Positions 35,604 through 45,392 are shown, counted from the first letter of the stretch. The stretch is DNA of 64,000 nucleotides from Bacteroidales bacterium (GCA_016707705.1 JADJHD010000014.1:67470-131469); one strand, 5' to 3'. The notes: generated by a model from the letters alone, not told the origin. A program made the numbers and translations.

Positions 35604-37622
35604 ATGAGTGACGAAATCAATGTGAACGACGAGATCAACGAAGTTGAAAAACCAGTTGAGGAAGTTGTAAGCGAACCAGCTGTGGAAACAACTGAAGTTG
35701 AGGCACAGTCAAGCGAAGAAGTTGTTGCAGAAGCTCCTGCAGCAGAAGAAGTTGTAGCAGAAGAACCTGTTGCAGCTGAAGTTAAGGAAGCAGCTCCTGT
35801 AGCAGCTCCTGCAAAAGTAGAGGCACCAGTAGCACCAGAGGCACCTGCCGAATTTGACTGGAATGCTATCGGAAAGAAACATGAGGCTTATCCTGCAGCA
35901 GAACGCAAGCGTCTTGAAGATCTGTATGAAAAGACAATGAGTTCAATCGGTGACCATGAGGTTGTTGACGGAACTGTTGTTGGTATCAACAACCGTGAAG
36001 TTGTTGTAAACATCGGATTCAAGTCTGACGGTGTTATTGCTGTTTCCGAAACCCGTTACAATCCTGATCTTAAGATTGGTGATGTTATTGAGGTTTATGT
36101 TGAAAATCAGGAAGACCTCGGCGGACAGCTTCAGTTGTCGCATAAGAAAGCCCGTATCCTGCGTTCATGGGAGCGTGTTAATGAGGCTTACGAAAAAGGT
36201 GAAATCATCAATGGTTACGTTAAATGCCGTACCAAGGGTGGTCTTATTGTTGATATCTTCGGAATTGAGGCATTCCTCCCAGGATCACAGATTGATGTTA
36301 AGCCAATCCGCGACTACGATCAGTTTGTTGATAAGGTTATGGAATTCAAGATCGTTAAGATCAATCAGGAGTACAAGAATGTTGTTGTTTCCCACAAGGC
36401 TCTTATTGAAGATGAACTTGAAGCTCAGAAGGCTGAAATCATCTCCAAACTTGAAAAAGGACAGGTACTTGAAGGAACCGTTAAGAATATCACTTCCTAT
36501 GGTGTATTTATTGACCTCGGCGGTGTTGACGGACTTATCCATATTACCGACCTTTCATGGGGACGTATCAATCATCCGGAAGAAATCGTTCAGCTGGATC
36601 AGAAACTCAATGTCTGCATCCTCGATTTCGACGAAAACAAAAAACGTATCGCTCTCGGTCTCAAGCAACTCACTCCTCATCCATGGGATTCACTCACATC
36701 AGATCTCAAGGTTGGTGACAAGGTTAAGGGCCGCGTAGTAGTTATTGCTGATTACGGTGCATTTGTTGAAATCACCACCGGTGTTGAAGGTCTGATCCAC
36801 GTTTCAGAAATGTCATGGAGCCAGCACCTCAGGACCGCACAGGATTTCCTCAAGGTAAGTGATGAGGTAGAAGCAGTTATCCTGACCCTCGACCGCGACG
36901 AGCGCAAGATGTCATTGGGTATCAAGCAACTCATTCCAGATCCTTGGACTGATATCCTCAAGAGGTACCCTGTTGGTTCAAAGCACGAAGCTACCGTTCG
37001 TAACTTCACCAATTTTGGAATTTTCGTAGAACTTGAAGAAGGTGTTGACGGTTTGATTCACATCAGTGATCTTTCCTGGAGCAAGAAAATCAAGCATCCT
37101 GCAGAATTCACCAAGATCGGCGAGAAAATCAATGTTGTTGTTCTTGACGTTGACGTTGAAAACCGTCGTCTCAGCCTCGGACACAAGCAGCTTGAAGAGA
37201 ACCCATGGGATGTATTTGAAAGCATCTTCACCGTTGGTTCAGTACATAAGGGAACTATCGTTAGTTCAGCCGAAAAGGGAGTTATTGTTGCCCTGCCATA
37301 CGGTGTTGAAGGTTTTGCTCCTTCACGTCACGTGCAGAAGGAAGACGGTGCTTCAGCCAAGGTTGACGAAACCCTTGACTTCAAGGTTATTGAATTCTCA
37401 AAGGAAAACAAGAAGATTATCCTTTCACACTCCCGCATGCACCAGGATTCCAAGGCCGCTGAAAAGGTCAGGGATGATAAGGACAAGGAAAGTGCTGAAA
37501 TGACAACCAAACGCGCTGTTAAGAAACTGAAGGACGGTCTCGAAAAGACCACCCTCGGTGACCTCGACGCTTTGGCTAATCTGAAAGCTTCAATGGAAAA
37601 GGCAGAAGGCGAAGAAGCTTAA
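35604..37622 (+). CDS. rpsA: 30S ribosomal protein S1
   Basis: A 672-aa S1 with an N-terminal low-complexity extension (about 1-85) made of Glu, Val, Ala and Pro repeats, followed by six S1/OB-fold RNA-binding repeats. Typical repeat ends such as GVFIDLGGVDGLIHITDLSW and GIFVELEEGVDGLIHISDLSW are clear. The protein binds mRNA and helps initiation on the ribosome. The acidic N-terminal extension makes it longer than the proteobacterial form (about 557 aa). It has a strong TAnnTTTG promoter and a GC-rich terminator, so it is its own unit. Confidence 0.97.
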   Translation: MSDEINVNDEINEVEKPVEEVVSEPAVETTEVEAQSSEEVVAEAPAAEEVVAEEPVAAEVKEAAPVAAPAKVEAPVAPEAPAEFDWNAIGKKHEAYPAAERKRLEDLYEKTMSSIGDHEVVDGTVVGINNREVVVNIGFKSDGVIAVSETRYNPDLKIGDVIEVYVENQEDLGGQLQLSHKKARILRSWERVNEAYEKGEIINGYVKCRTKGGLIVDIFGIEAFLPGSQIDVKPIRDYDQFVDKVMEFKIVKINQEYKNVVVSHKALIEDELEAQKAEIISKLEKGQVLEGTVKNITSYGVFIDLGGVDGLIHITDLSWGRINHPEEIVQLDQKLNVCILDFDENKKRIALGLKQLTPHPWDSLTSDLKVGDKVKGRVVVIADYGAFVEITTGVEGLIHVSEMSWSQHLRTAQDFLKVSDEVEAVILTLDRDERKMSLGIKQLIPDPWTDILKRYPVGSKHEATVRNFTNFGIFVELEEGVDGLIHISDLSWSKKIKHPAEFTKIGEKINVVVLDVDVENRRLSLGHKQLEENPWDVFESIFTVGSVHKGTIVSSAEKGVIVALPYGVEGFAPSRHVQKEDGASAKVDETLDFKVIEFSKENKKIILSHSRMHQDSKAAEKVRDDKDKESAEMTTKRAVKKLKDGLEKTTLGDLDALANLKASMEKAEGEEA

Positions 37623-37644
37623 GCCATTCCTTGAATTATAGAAT

Positions 37645-37678
37645 AAGAGGCCGGCTTTTTGCCGGCCTCTTTATTTTT
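37645..37678 (+). terminator. Rho-independent terminator of rpsA
   Basis: A GC-rich stem, 37645-37655 with 37661-37671 (core GAGGCCGGC / GCCGGCCTC), a 5-nt T loop, and a T-rich tail. Confidence 0.9.
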
Positions 37679-37813
37679 GCATATATTTATTGCACAATAT
37701 TTCCTGACAGGGTCAATGTTGGCTTCTTCCAGGACTAGGCAAACTTGATTGTATTATTAGGATTATCATATCCAACTGTTTCTGTTTCTGAGTTATAACC
37801 TTAAGGCGTTGTT

Positions 37814-38728
37814 ATGTATAAATTCAGTGTTACCATTCTTGGCAGCAGTTCGGCGATTCCTACTTCCGACAGGAATCCTACTGCCCAATTGGTCAATCAT
37901 AACGACCGCCTGTTCCTGCTCGATTGCGGAGAAGGGACTCAGGTGAGCCTCAGAAAGATGCATGTCCATTTTCAGAGGATCAATCATATTTTCATCAGTC
38001 ATCTTCATGGAGATCATTTCTTTGGACTCATCGGACTGATTTCGTCCATGCATTTGCTCGGAAGGAGTAAGGCCCTGCATGTTTACGGTCCACCTGAACT
38101 TGAACAGATACTTCAGATTCAGCTTGATGTTTCATTAACTGTATTATCATACTCACTTATTTTTCATCCAACCCGTTCTGATATTCCTGAACTCTTGTTT
38201 GAAGATGAAACAGTGCAGGTTCGGAGTTTCCCCATGTTGCACAGGATTCCAACAACAGGATTCATTTTTGAAGAAAAGGCTGGTGACCGGCGGATCAGAA
38301 AGGAATTGATTGAGTTGTATCAAATCCCTCCACATGAGATTCCTCTCATACGCAGGGGCTCTGATTTCTTAGATTCTAAGGGAAACCTGATATCTAATCA
38401 GGAGTTGACCATCGATCCATTTATTCCTAGAAAATATGCCTTTTGCTCTGATACCGCCTACTTTGAGGAAATTATAGATACTGTTAAGGGAGCCGATCTG
38501 CTGTATCATGAAACTACCTTCATGCAAAACAGAGCACAGAATGCAGCTGATAAATTTCACTCCACAACTTTTGAAGCTGCCAGAATTGCTCAGAAAGCAG
38601 AGGTTAAAAAATTATTAATAGGTCATTATTCTGCCCGATATGATGATCTGCAGCCTTTGCTGGAAGAAGCTCAAACAATTTTCCCGGAAACATTGCTGGC
38701 TTCCGAAGGGCTTACAATAGAGGTGTAG
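37814..38728 (+). CDS. rnz: Ribonuclease Z
   Basis: A 304-aa metallo-beta-lactamase-fold tRNA 3' endonuclease of the short form. The zinc motif HLHGDH is clear (about residue 61-66), with GSSSAIPT near the start, the later LLYHETTF and the LIGHYSARY ligand region. It trims tRNA precursor 3' ends in the cytoplasm. No flanking tRNA genes are seen. The stop codon lies 14 bp from the end of the convergent GH18 gene. Confidence 0.94.
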   Translation: MYKFSVTILGSSSAIPTSDRNPTAQLVNHNDRLFLLDCGEGTQVSLRKMHVHFQRINHIFISHLHGDHFFGLIGLISSMHLLGRSKALHVYGPPELEQILQIQLDVSLTVLSYSLIFHPTRSDIPELLFEDETVQVRSFPMLHRIPTTGFIFEEKAGDRRIRKELIELYQIPPHEIPLIRRGSDFLDSKGNLISNQELTIDPFIPRKYAFCSDTAYFEEIIDTVKGADLLYHETTFMQNRAQNAADKFHSTTFEAARIAQKAEVKKLLIGHYSARYDDLQPLLEEAQTIFPETLLASEGLTIEV

Positions 38729-38742
38729 TTCTGCCTGAATTT

Positions 38743-39843
38743 TTACTTGCTTCTGATGGATTTGTCAATAACATCCAGGAGGCCATCCTGATAAGTGTCA
38801 CCACTCAGTGACCAGAACATTATACCGCCAAGACCTTTCGATTTTACATAATCTGATTTCAGCCTGATGGATTCCTTATTGTCGAAGCTGGCAAATCGCT
38901 GTTTTTCCCTGTTATATGCGTAAGATGCACCTGCAATCGGGTCCCAGAATACCACATAACCCGAATCAGTTCCAAAGTAGGAGTTGAAGTTCTTGTAATT
39001 GACATAATCAGCGAACTTTCCGGGTTGATACAAGCCATTGTTAACGTCGGGGACATCTTTAAACACTCTGGCATAGAATGCGGCGCCCAATATCATCTTG
39101 TTTAACGGGACTCCCAATGAGTCAAGATAGTTGATTACATATTCCGCAGAACCCTGTTGCCCGGAGGTTGAATGCAAGGGAGTGTGATGGCCGGTTTTTG
39201 TGCTGTAGCCGTTAACAAGGTCGTAGGTCATAAGATTGACATAATCAAGATATGGAATTGCTTCCTTCCACTCGATGGATTCATCCAGAAACTGCTTGAA
39301 TCCTCCGGCAGCAAAGCTGAGTTCGTGGTTGTAGCCAATGGCTTCCCTTAAATCCTTCAGAAGCAGGGTGAAATTATGCTTATCCTCAGGATAATATTTG
39401 AAACCAGGAACCGATTCAATTGCAGGATATTCCCAGTCCAGATCCAGACCGTCAGCACCATACTTTTCAAGCGTATATTTAACTGATTGGGAGAACTCCT
39501 TTCGGCCTTTTTCGGTTGAGAAAACATCAGGACAGGATGGACAACCTCCCCAGCCCCCAAGTGAAAGGATGATTTTCAGATTGGGATTTCTCTGTTTCAA
39601 TGATACCAGATGGCTGATGCTGACACTATCATGCGGATGGACTTCCAGTACATTTCCATCCAGATGAAGAAAGCTGTAGATGAGATGAGTCAGCTTCTCA
39701 ACCTGGTAACTATCGATTTCATGAGTTTTATCCATGTAGTAACCAATTACCGCATATTTCGGCGATTGCTGGCTGTAAAGGTTTATGGAAACTGCAAGTA
39801 GCAGGGAAAGTATGGGTAATGGAATAAGTTTTCGAATGTTCAT
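38743..39843 (-). CDS. Glycoside hydrolase family 18 (chitinase-like), secreted
   Basis: A 366-aa secreted GH18 enzyme with a signal peptide (about 1-25, before QSPKYAVIGYY). The catalytic DxxDxDxE motif is intact in GADGLDLDWEYP. Other barrel signatures are KIILSLGGWGG and YVNLMTYDLV. Near the end, LGGIMFWSLSGD is the usual GH18 barrel-closing motif. It probably cleaves beta-1,4-N-acetylglucosamine polymers (chitin or peptidoglycan-like glycans). There is no carbohydrate-binding module and no T9SS tail, so a periplasmic or simply exported form is likely. Confidence 0.92.
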   Translation of the reverse strand: MNIRKLIPLPILSLLLAVSINLYSQQSPKYAVIGYYMDKTHEIDSYQVEKLTHLIYSFLHLDGNVLEVHPHDSVSISHLVSLKQRNPNLKIILSLGGWGGCPSCPDVFSTEKGRKEFSQSVKYTLEKYGADGLDLDWEYPAIESVPGFKYYPEDKHNFTLLLKDLREAIGYNHELSFAAGGFKQFLDESIEWKEAIPYLDYVNLMTYDLVNGYSTKTGHHTPLHSTSGQQGSAEYVINYLDSLGVPLNKMILGAAFYARVFKDVPDVNNGLYQPGKFADYVNYKNFNSYFGTDSGYVVFWDPIAGASYAYNREKQRFASFDNKESIRLKSDYVKSKGLGGIMFWSLSGDTYQDGLLDVIDKSIRSK

Positions 39844-39864
39844 CAGGCTGGTTCAGGATTAAAA

Positions 39865-41037
39865 TCAGTGCGATTTCAGAAAGGATACAGTGCAGTTTGA
39901 CTTAGGATTTTCGAAACTGAATTTTAGACTGATTATCCCATCTGGCAATTTAGTGATGTCTGCAATAGGTTCATTTGCAGTCGAATAATCCAGTTCTTCA
40001 AGAAGTTGTCCCATTGAATTGTAAAAGCGTAATTGGTAGTTGCCTGCATTTTCAGGGCAGTTCCATCGGATAAAATCTCTTGCTGGATTGGGGGAAATAC
40101 GGATTTTATTCTGAGCGCTGCTCAAATCGAGGGAAGTATTTAAAGGAGATGCCTGAGAGAACCACAAACTGGCTCCTGTTGCAGCTCTTGCTATCTCAGT
40201 GACATAATCAGGTGACATATGGATGAGCAGGTCATTTGGACTATGCACATAGGGTGATTCATTGGTTTCGTAATATCCTGTTATAACTTCGCCGGCTTCC
40301 TGGAAAGGAACATAATCAGAACCATAGGCATAGTTTATTTGAGTAAGAAGACTGGAATACTGGTGGGTAAGCGTTACCAACGTATCAGTAAATGCATAGG
40401 AGGCAGCGTTATTGCTGGATGGATTGGATTCATCCCTTTCGCAGGTTATGGTATTGTTGATGGTACCTGAGACACCGCCTACCTCATCGATGTTGAAAAC
40501 CAGGACAATATTCTGATTGGTGGGAATAACAGTATTGTCGACGTAATGCTGACTTCCAATCAAGCCTTCTTCTTCTGCGGAAAAATTAATGAACTTAATG
40601 CTATAGGCAGTCTGGACATTACTCAGCAGTCGGGCAATTTCAAGAATAACTGCAACACCACTTCCATTATCATTAACTCCGGGACCTTGGTATGTGTCGT
40701 AGTGCCCATCAATGATAATATATTTGGGTGGGAAGACTGTGCCGTATTTGGTGATAATGAGATTGTAGAGTTGATGTCCGCCATAGTCAAATGTGTCCCT
40801 GACTATATTGGTATAGCCAAATGAAGCATATTTTGAAATCAGCCAGTTGGCGGTATTGTCGAGGGCTGCAGTGCCGGGCTCCTTTTTACCGAGGCTTTCA
40901 AGTTTTTGAAGATTGGCCAGAACAGTGTCCGAAGAAACCCTTGATACAATTTGCTGGTAAAATGTGCTTGGTGTTTGGGCATCCAGTGAAGCCCAAAAAC
41001 TAAGGAAACAGAAAAGGGAAACTATTTTCTTGCTCAT
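39865..41037 (-). CDS. M28-family peptidase with T9SS sorting domain
   Basis: A 390-aa zinc aminopeptidase-like protein. A signal peptide (1-20) precedes an M28 domain with metal ligands in DGHYDTY, NDNGSGV, SAEEEGLIGS and HSPND. The last 80 or so residues form a type IX secretion type A C-terminal domain (ISPNPARDF, RFYNSMGQLL, PDGIISLKF). It is therefore exported through the Sec system and then secreted or surface-anchored by T9SS. It is 22 bp downstream-adjacent to the GH18 gene in the same direction, which suggests joint use of peptide and glycan substrates. Confidence 0.92.
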   Translation of the reverse strand: MSKKIVSLFCFLSFWASLDAQTPSTFYQQIVSRVSSDTVLANLQKLESLGKKEPGTAALDNTANWLISKYASFGYTNIVRDTFDYGGHQLYNLIITKYGTVFPPKYIIIDGHYDTYQGPGVNDNGSGVAVILEIARLLSNVQTAYSIKFINFSAEEEGLIGSQHYVDNTVIPTNQNIVLVFNIDEVGGVSGTINNTITCERDESNPSSNNAASYAFTDTLVTLTHQYSSLLTQINYAYGSDYVPFQEAGEVITGYYETNESPYVHSPNDLLIHMSPDYVTEIARAATGASLWFSQASPLNTSLDLSSAQNKIRISPNPARDFIRWNCPENAGNYQLRFYNSMGQLLEELDYSTANEPIADITKLPDGIISLKFSFENPKSNCTVSFLKSH

Positions 41038-41145
41038 TCAGAGTGGAAGAAAGGGGTGAAATTCAATTGTTGCAAATGTAATCAACCCATGGATGCATGG
41101 GCAATCCCGAAATTAAAAACCATGAAGTTTTTAATGAAACTATTG

Positions 41146-41640
41146 CTAATCATAAAGGGGCAGGAACTCGTAGGTGTTTCCTGTTTGATCCATGTATTTG
41201 ATGAAATCAGGGAAGTTGATAATAAGTGATGCTGTGTTAATGAGCGGGTGAAAGCTGATGGTTTTGCTCTTCAGCAGATTTTCATCGAAGAAAACATGAA
41301 CATGATGCTCCTTGTCGTGAATAAGTCCGAAGGGAGTGACGGAGCCGGGCTTAAGTCCAAGATATTTTTCCATACGTTCGGGGGAAGCAAAGCTGAGTTT
41401 GCCTTGTTTTAACCTTTTTTCAAGATCATGGATATCGATGGCGCGGGTATGCTCAAGAATAACCAGATAGTGCCGGTTGCCCTTATGGTTTCGAAAGAAA
41501 ATGTTCTTGCAATGTGTGGCATCCAGATCCTTCCAGTACTTCATGGCTTCTTCAATGGTAGGGGCTGGTGGGTGCTCATGGTATTCAAAGGAAATACCTA
41601 GTTTTTCAAATGTTTCGTAAAGTAAGGGGTCGCCCTTCAT
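41146..41640 (-). CDS. YbaK/ProX-type aminoacyl-tRNA deacylase
   Basis: A 164-aa single-domain YbaK/EbsC-like editing protein. The N-terminal segment YHEHPPAPTIEEAMKYW is typical of PrdX/ProXp-ala proteins that hydrolyse mischarged Ala-tRNA(Pro). The conserved core includes the lysine in HCKNIFFRN and GSVTPFGLIHD. It acts in trans to proofread tRNA in the cytoplasm. The start codon is 6 bp after the tcdA stop codon, so the two tRNA-quality genes are co-transcribed. Confidence 0.9.
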   Translation of the reverse strand: MKGDPLLYETFEKLGISFEYHEHPPAPTIEEAMKYWKDLDATHCKNIFFRNHKGNRHYLVILEHTRAIDIHDLEKRLKQGKLSFASPERMEKYLGLKPGSVTPFGLIHDKEHHVHVFFDENLLKSKTISFHPLINTASLIINFPDFIKYMDQTGNTYEFLPLYD

Positions 41641-41646
41641 GCAGGA

Positions 41647-42405
41647 TTATTCAGTTATTTGAGTTTTGATTTCTGAGTCGTCAGAGGTTGACAAGAGATC
41701 TCGGATAACAGATGATGCGCAAAAGCAGCCAAAGATGGCAGGCATATAGGAAATGGTTCCTACTGTGGATTTCTTATTCAACTCACCTTCTGATAACTGG
41801 ACAGCTTCACGAGCTACAACCTCGGTTGAGAAGACCACCTTGACGCCTTTCCAGATGCCGAGTTTATGCAATCTTTTCCGCATGTAGTAGGCAAGCTTGC
41901 AGTTGTAGGAATCATCGAGGTCTGCAACCTGAACAAGTGAGGGATCCAGTTTGCCACCTGCACCCATGGAGCTCACAACAGGAAGACCCAAGCGGTGGGC
42001 ATGAAAAAGGAAATATACCTTTGGCGATAAGGTGTCGATGGCATCAACCACATAATCATATCCCATTTCAAGAATCTCAACCAGTCGCTCATCCTTGATA
42101 TATTCATTGTAAACTATCAATTCCAGGTCAGGGTTGATGTCGAGGAGGCGGTTCTGCATGATTTCTGCCTTTTCCTTGCCTTCGGTGCTTTTGAGTGCAG
42201 GTAGTTGTCTATTCCTGTTTGAAGGATGAACAGTGTCACCATCCACTATGCTGAGTTTCCCGATTCCTGCGCGGCAAAGCTGTTCTGCTACCATTGCACC
42301 AACGCCACCCAGGCCTGCTACCAGCACATGCTTTGTTTTTAGCAATGCTAATTTTTCAGTTCCTAACAGAAGTTCTGTTCTTGTCTGCCAGACGGGTGTT
42401 TTCAT
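41647..42405 (-). CDS. tcdA: tRNA threonylcarbamoyladenosine dehydratase
   Basis: A 252-aa E1/MoeB/ThiF-like enzyme with an ATP-binding Rossmann motif GLGGVGAMVAEQL and the conserved DGDTVHPSNRNRQ. The later KVVFSTEVV region matches TcdA (CsdL) rather than ThiF or MoeB. The family cyclises t6A to ct6A at position 37 of tRNA. TsaD, which makes the t6A substrate, is encoded at 5915-6934. The gene is followed by the YbaK-like deacylase gene in the same direction. Confidence 0.9.
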   Translation of the reverse strand: MKTPVWQTRTELLLGTEKLALLKTKHVLVAGLGGVGAMVAEQLCRAGIGKLSIVDGDTVHPSNRNRQLPALKSTEGKEKAEIMQNRLLDINPDLELIVYNEYIKDERLVEILEMGYDYVVDAIDTLSPKVYFLFHAHRLGLPVVSSMGAGGKLDPSLVQVADLDDSYNCKLAYYMRKRLHKLGIWKGVKVVFSTEVVAREAVQLSEGELNKKSTVGTISYMPAIFGCFCASSVIRDLLSTSDDSEIKTQITE

Positions 42406-42440
42406 TTACCAGGTAGCTAAATTGTTGCTTATGGGAGGAG

Positions 42441-42541
42441 TTGTTAGTTGTTCGAAGTTCAAAGTTTGAGGTTCAAGGTTCGGGGTTCGAAGTTCGGGGT
42501 TCAAAGTTCGGGGTTCAAAGTTCAAGGTTCTTAGTTGTATG
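42441..42541 (+). repeat. Degenerate GGTTC(A/G)AAGTTC tandem tract
   Basis: About 100 bp of imperfect tandem GGTTCGAAGTTC / GGGGTTCAAAGTTC units, purely low-complexity, with no gene. Similar tracts recur at 48107-48138 and 51126-51157, on the opposite strand. Reading frames through it are repeat artefacts. Confidence 0.8.
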
Positions 42542-42552
42542 TTCCATTTTCA

Positions 42553-42669
42553 CATCTCCATCCGCCAGCAGGCGGACTCCGCTTCGCTTCGCATCTCCAT
42601 CCGCCAGCAGGCGGACTCCGCTTCGCTTCGCATCTCCATCCGCCAGCAGGCGGACTCCGCTTCGCTGCG
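42553..42669 (+). repeat. Three tandem 39-bp repeats with CCGCC..GGCGG core
   Basis: Three 39-bp copies start at 42553, 42592 and 42631. Each begins CATCTCCATCCGCC and contains CCGCCAGCAGGCGG (a 5-bp inverted repeat) followed by ACTCCGCTTCGC. The third copy differs near its end. There is no spacer between copies, so this is not a CRISPR array. The length is a multiple of three, which creates long repetitive reading frames that are not genes. A further CCGCCAGCCGGCGG palindrome sits at 42708-42721. The same unit occurs inverted at 50761. Confidence 0.9.
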
Positions 42670-42727
42670 CATCCTTTTGTCTTTTTCCTTTTATCTTTTA
42701 TCTTTTTCCGCCAGCCGGCGGATTATC

Positions 42728-43405
42728 TTATTCAAAACACTTCTTATAATTCCGGTACACCTTCTCCTTAAGTTCATTCAAGGGGATTTCTGTCAAAGCA
42801 GATGCTTCATTGTATATTTCTTCTATTGAGTATTCAGATTCATCCGTTTCAAAAAATATTTGATCCAACGGGAGGGAGCCAATGGATTTTCTGATTCTTG
42901 AGTTTTTTGCAAAAATATCACTCCCTATTGAAAAATAAGCAGCTTTTTGAAGGAGTTGGGCAGCAACTTCTGCATTTTGATTGAATCCGTGAAAGATCCA
43001 TGGGGATTTGGGCTTGATTTTGCCCAATAATTCATTCAGAATATGGTAAGCCCTGACACAATGGATTATCAGTGGCTTGCTGACTTTTTCTGCTATCTTA
43101 ACCTGCTCCAGAAAGGCATATTCCTGCAATTCTACTGATGTTTCAATAGCCAGGTCAATACCACATTCTCCAATAGCCAGAACATTGGTTTTTACTGCTA
43201 AAGAGCGCAGCAGTTCAAGTGAGTTTTCAAGGTTTTCCTGATTCAGGAACCAGGGATGAATACCCACTGAATAATACTGCTGATCTGTAAGTAAAATTTC
43301 CTGTCCGGGATTTAAAATGAGGTTCTGAATGCTGAAGTGACCATCAACCAAATGGGAGTTGTGAGTGTGTATATCGATGAAGCTTGAAGGGAGCAGAGCA
43401 GACAT
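42728..43405 (-). CDS. TatD-family metal-dependent hydrolase
   Basis: About 225 aa with an amidohydrolase fold. The metal-binding HxH is in FIDIHTHNSH. Other features are GIHPWFL, IGECGIDL (a Glu metal ligand), the histidine in PLIIHCVRA, FHGFNQN and FFETDESE. TatD proteins are 3'-5' exonucleases or similar phosphodiesterases in the cytoplasm. An upstream in-frame ATG at 43444 exists, but the start at 43405 fits the family better. The 3' end is next to a repeat island. Confidence 0.88.
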   Translation of the reverse strand: MSALLPSSFIDIHTHNSHLVDGHFSIQNLILNPGQEILLTDQQYYSVGIHPWFLNQENLENSLELLRSLAVKTNVLAIGECGIDLAIETSVELQEYAFLEQVKIAEKVSKPLIIHCVRAYHILNELLGKIKPKSPWIFHGFNQNAEVAAQLLQKAAYFSIGSDIFAKNSRIRKSIGSLPLDQIFFETDESEYSIEEIYNEASALTEIPLNELKEKVYRNYKKCFE

Positions 43406-43608
43406 TGTCCGGTAGAATTTGGCGTTGACAGTATTTACGGACAAATATAAGACTCAGGCATCAGTGTCAGATGACCATGCTGACAAAATCTTGAGCTATA
43501 TCTTCTGGTGGCATTAGCCAGATGTATGGTAGAATACTTGTAAAATGCTGACTTCAGATAGAGTTAATCATCTGAGGTTAGTTGATCCCAACAAATTAGA
43601 TTAGCGAT

Positions 43609-44472
43609 TTACTTATCGAGAAGTACAAATTTAACGGTCGAATTGCTGGATTTTCTTTTAACCTGAACTATATAACAACCTGGTCTCCATTGCGAGCAGT
43701 CAATTGTAGCCTTTGATTCCTGCAGATTTTTACCAGAATACAATAACCTTGCTGAAATGTCATAAACCCGAATGTTAAGAATTGGCTCTTCACAAATCAG
43801 AGTCAACTGGTGGTCCAGAAGTTGAAGTTTGATTCCTTTGGATACATTCAAAGTATCTGGGAACGAATCCGGAATTTGAATACTGCTGATAGTATCACCT
43901 GCCAGTAATCCATATTTTGGAGTCATATTATATGCGTAGCCAGAGATTTTGGCATAAGCAGAGCTAACCCCACCTACATCCATTAATTGAGCACCCGTCT
44001 GCAACAGTAGCCAGCCATAATAATAGGACTCATTTTTATGGATTCTGAAACCGACATAGTGATCGGATGGAAAGCGGTTGCATTGTATGTTGAATACCGG
44101 ATTGATTACCATTCCTGAACCATTGTCCATCCAGGTTAACTGACTTCCGATAGTGTCGCTCAGAGTAAATGGAGCAAGTTTACAATAAGGGCCAATATCT
44201 GTAGCTACTTGACTGCTTGAATCCAGAGACCGAAAGCTAAACTGGAAGGATTCATCAAAATGTGGAGACACAAAGGAATAGGAATAAGAAAGAGAAAGTT
44301 TTAAATCGAAGGTGGAATCCTGATTTACATCAATACTGTCTAAAGTGGAAGCAAATGAGCCATTCTCGAGCACAACCATATTCAATTCAGGCTCCAGATT
44401 TGTATAGACTATCTGTGAGAATGTAAGTACAGAACTAGCCAGCAGTGAAAGTAATAGTAACAGATTCTTCAT
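43609..44472 (-). CDS. Secreted protein with T9SS sorting domain
   Basis: A 287-aa protein with a signal peptide (MKNLLLLLSLLASSVLTFSQ) and a type IX secretion type A C-terminal domain over roughly the last 75 residues (ILNIRVYDISARLLYSG, WRPGCYIVQVKR, VKFVLLDK). The central 180 residues are beta-rich and have no motif I recognise. It is probably secreted or surface-exposed. It stands between TatD and the LolA-like gene and is separated from both by more than 180 bp. Confidence 0.8.
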   Translation of the reverse strand: MKNLLLLLSLLASSVLTFSQIVYTNLEPELNMVVLENGSFASTLDSIDVNQDSTFDLKLSLSYSYSFVSPHFDESFQFSFRSLDSSSQVATDIGPYCKLAPFTLSDTIGSQLTWMDNGSGMVINPVFNIQCNRFPSDHYVGFRIHKNESYYYGWLLLQTGAQLMDVGGVSSAYAKISGYAYNMTPKYGLLAGDTISSIQIPDSFPDTLNVSKGIKLQLLDHQLTLICEEPILNIRVYDISARLLYSGKNLQESKATIDCSQWRPGCYIVQVKRKSSNSTVKFVLLDK

Positions 44473-44657
44473 AACCGATAGTATTAATTGGAACTGACAG
44501 TGAATAATAGCAAACGGAGAATCAGCGTAAGCAATTTGTGTATTATTTTACTAAGACACTTCAAAAATGAATGTCCCTTACAGAAGAAAATAATATTCAT
44601 CGAATTCCACAGATTCAACTGAGTAAATTCAACTTCAGGTAATTACCGAATAGAGAA

Positions 44658-45392
44658 TTATTTCTTGAGGGATGCTTTTGAAAAGATATATTCAGGAATA
44701 TTTTCATCAAACCTGATTTCTTCAATGATGAATTCAGTGCCTTCACCTTCCTTTAGCATGTCCTTGAAAACTATCTTCATGGGGAACCAGCGACCCTGTA
44801 TATTTCTGATATCCGACAATGTAGTTTTCTTCAGCAGCTTGCCTCCTGAGGCATACAGCTCTTCCTTCAGAGGAATGTAATGCTGCTTGTCTACCCATAT
44901 TTTTCTAAGCTGGTAAGCCATTGATGGATCAAAAGCGTCCAGCCGGAGAACCCAGCATGGCCTGCCATCTATGGTTTCCTCAGCTATAACCTTGGCATTG
45001 TAATGGTTCAGCAGTTTCGGGTCTTCCATCATGTCCTCATAGCTCATATCTGATCCCATTACCGACTGCCGGAGCATATGTCCGGAGATGCTAATGGTAC
45101 GATCAGTGGAAGGCGAATAAATCCAAAGTTGTTCCTCCAGCTTTAGCATTTTGTTGCCTTTTTCCCTTGCCGGGCTCAGATATTCGGTAAAAGCTTTCTT
45201 ATCCCCCTGACTCCAGGTTTTGGATTCGATAGTCCGGCTGCTCCTCCGGCCATGGATGATCATTTTTGAGGTAAACACCCTTGAGGTTGAACTCATATTC
45301 CGGTCGATTTTTGCCAATAAATCCTTGCCATCTGGATACTGCGAAAATGCCAGAAAGGGGGTAAGTATGAGTAAAATGATAAGTGCTTTCAT
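44658..45392 (-). CDS. LolA/DUF1329-like outer-membrane lipoprotein-sorting protein
   Basis: A 244-aa periplasmic protein with a signal peptide (about 1-17). The fold cues are those of LolA/LppX half-barrels: KMIIHGRRSSRTIESKTWSQG, MLKLEEQLWIYSP, GRPCWVLRLDAFDP and KIWVDKQHYIPLKEELYASGG. These proteins bind a lipid chain and carry it across the periplasm. It is the last gene of the minus-strand operon TetR - barrel - ABC - permease - permease and likely serves as that exporter's shuttle. A 54-bp gap separates it from the second permease. Confidence 0.85.
   Translation of the reverse strand: MKALIILLILTPFLAFSQYPDGKDLLAKIDRNMSSTSRVFTSKMIIHGRRSSRTIESKTWSQGDKKAFTEYLSPAREKGNKMLKLEEQLWIYSPSTDRTISISGHMLRQSVMGSDMSYEDMMEDPKLLNHYNAKVIAEETIDGRPCWVLRLDAFDPSMAYQLRKIWVDKQHYIPLKEELYASGGKLLKKTTLSDIRNIQGRWFPMKIVFKDMLKEGEGTEFIIEEIRFDENIPEYIFSKASLKK

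Noticed and set aside
42553..42669. Tandem 39-bp repeats resembling a CRISPR array
   Set aside because: The copies are directly adjacent, with no unique spacers, and no cas gene is in the window.
42441..42829. Several overlapping plus-strand reading frames of 78-102 codons
   Set aside because: They are produced by the tandem repeats (the 39-bp unit is 13 codons) and overlap the end of the tatD gene on the other strand.
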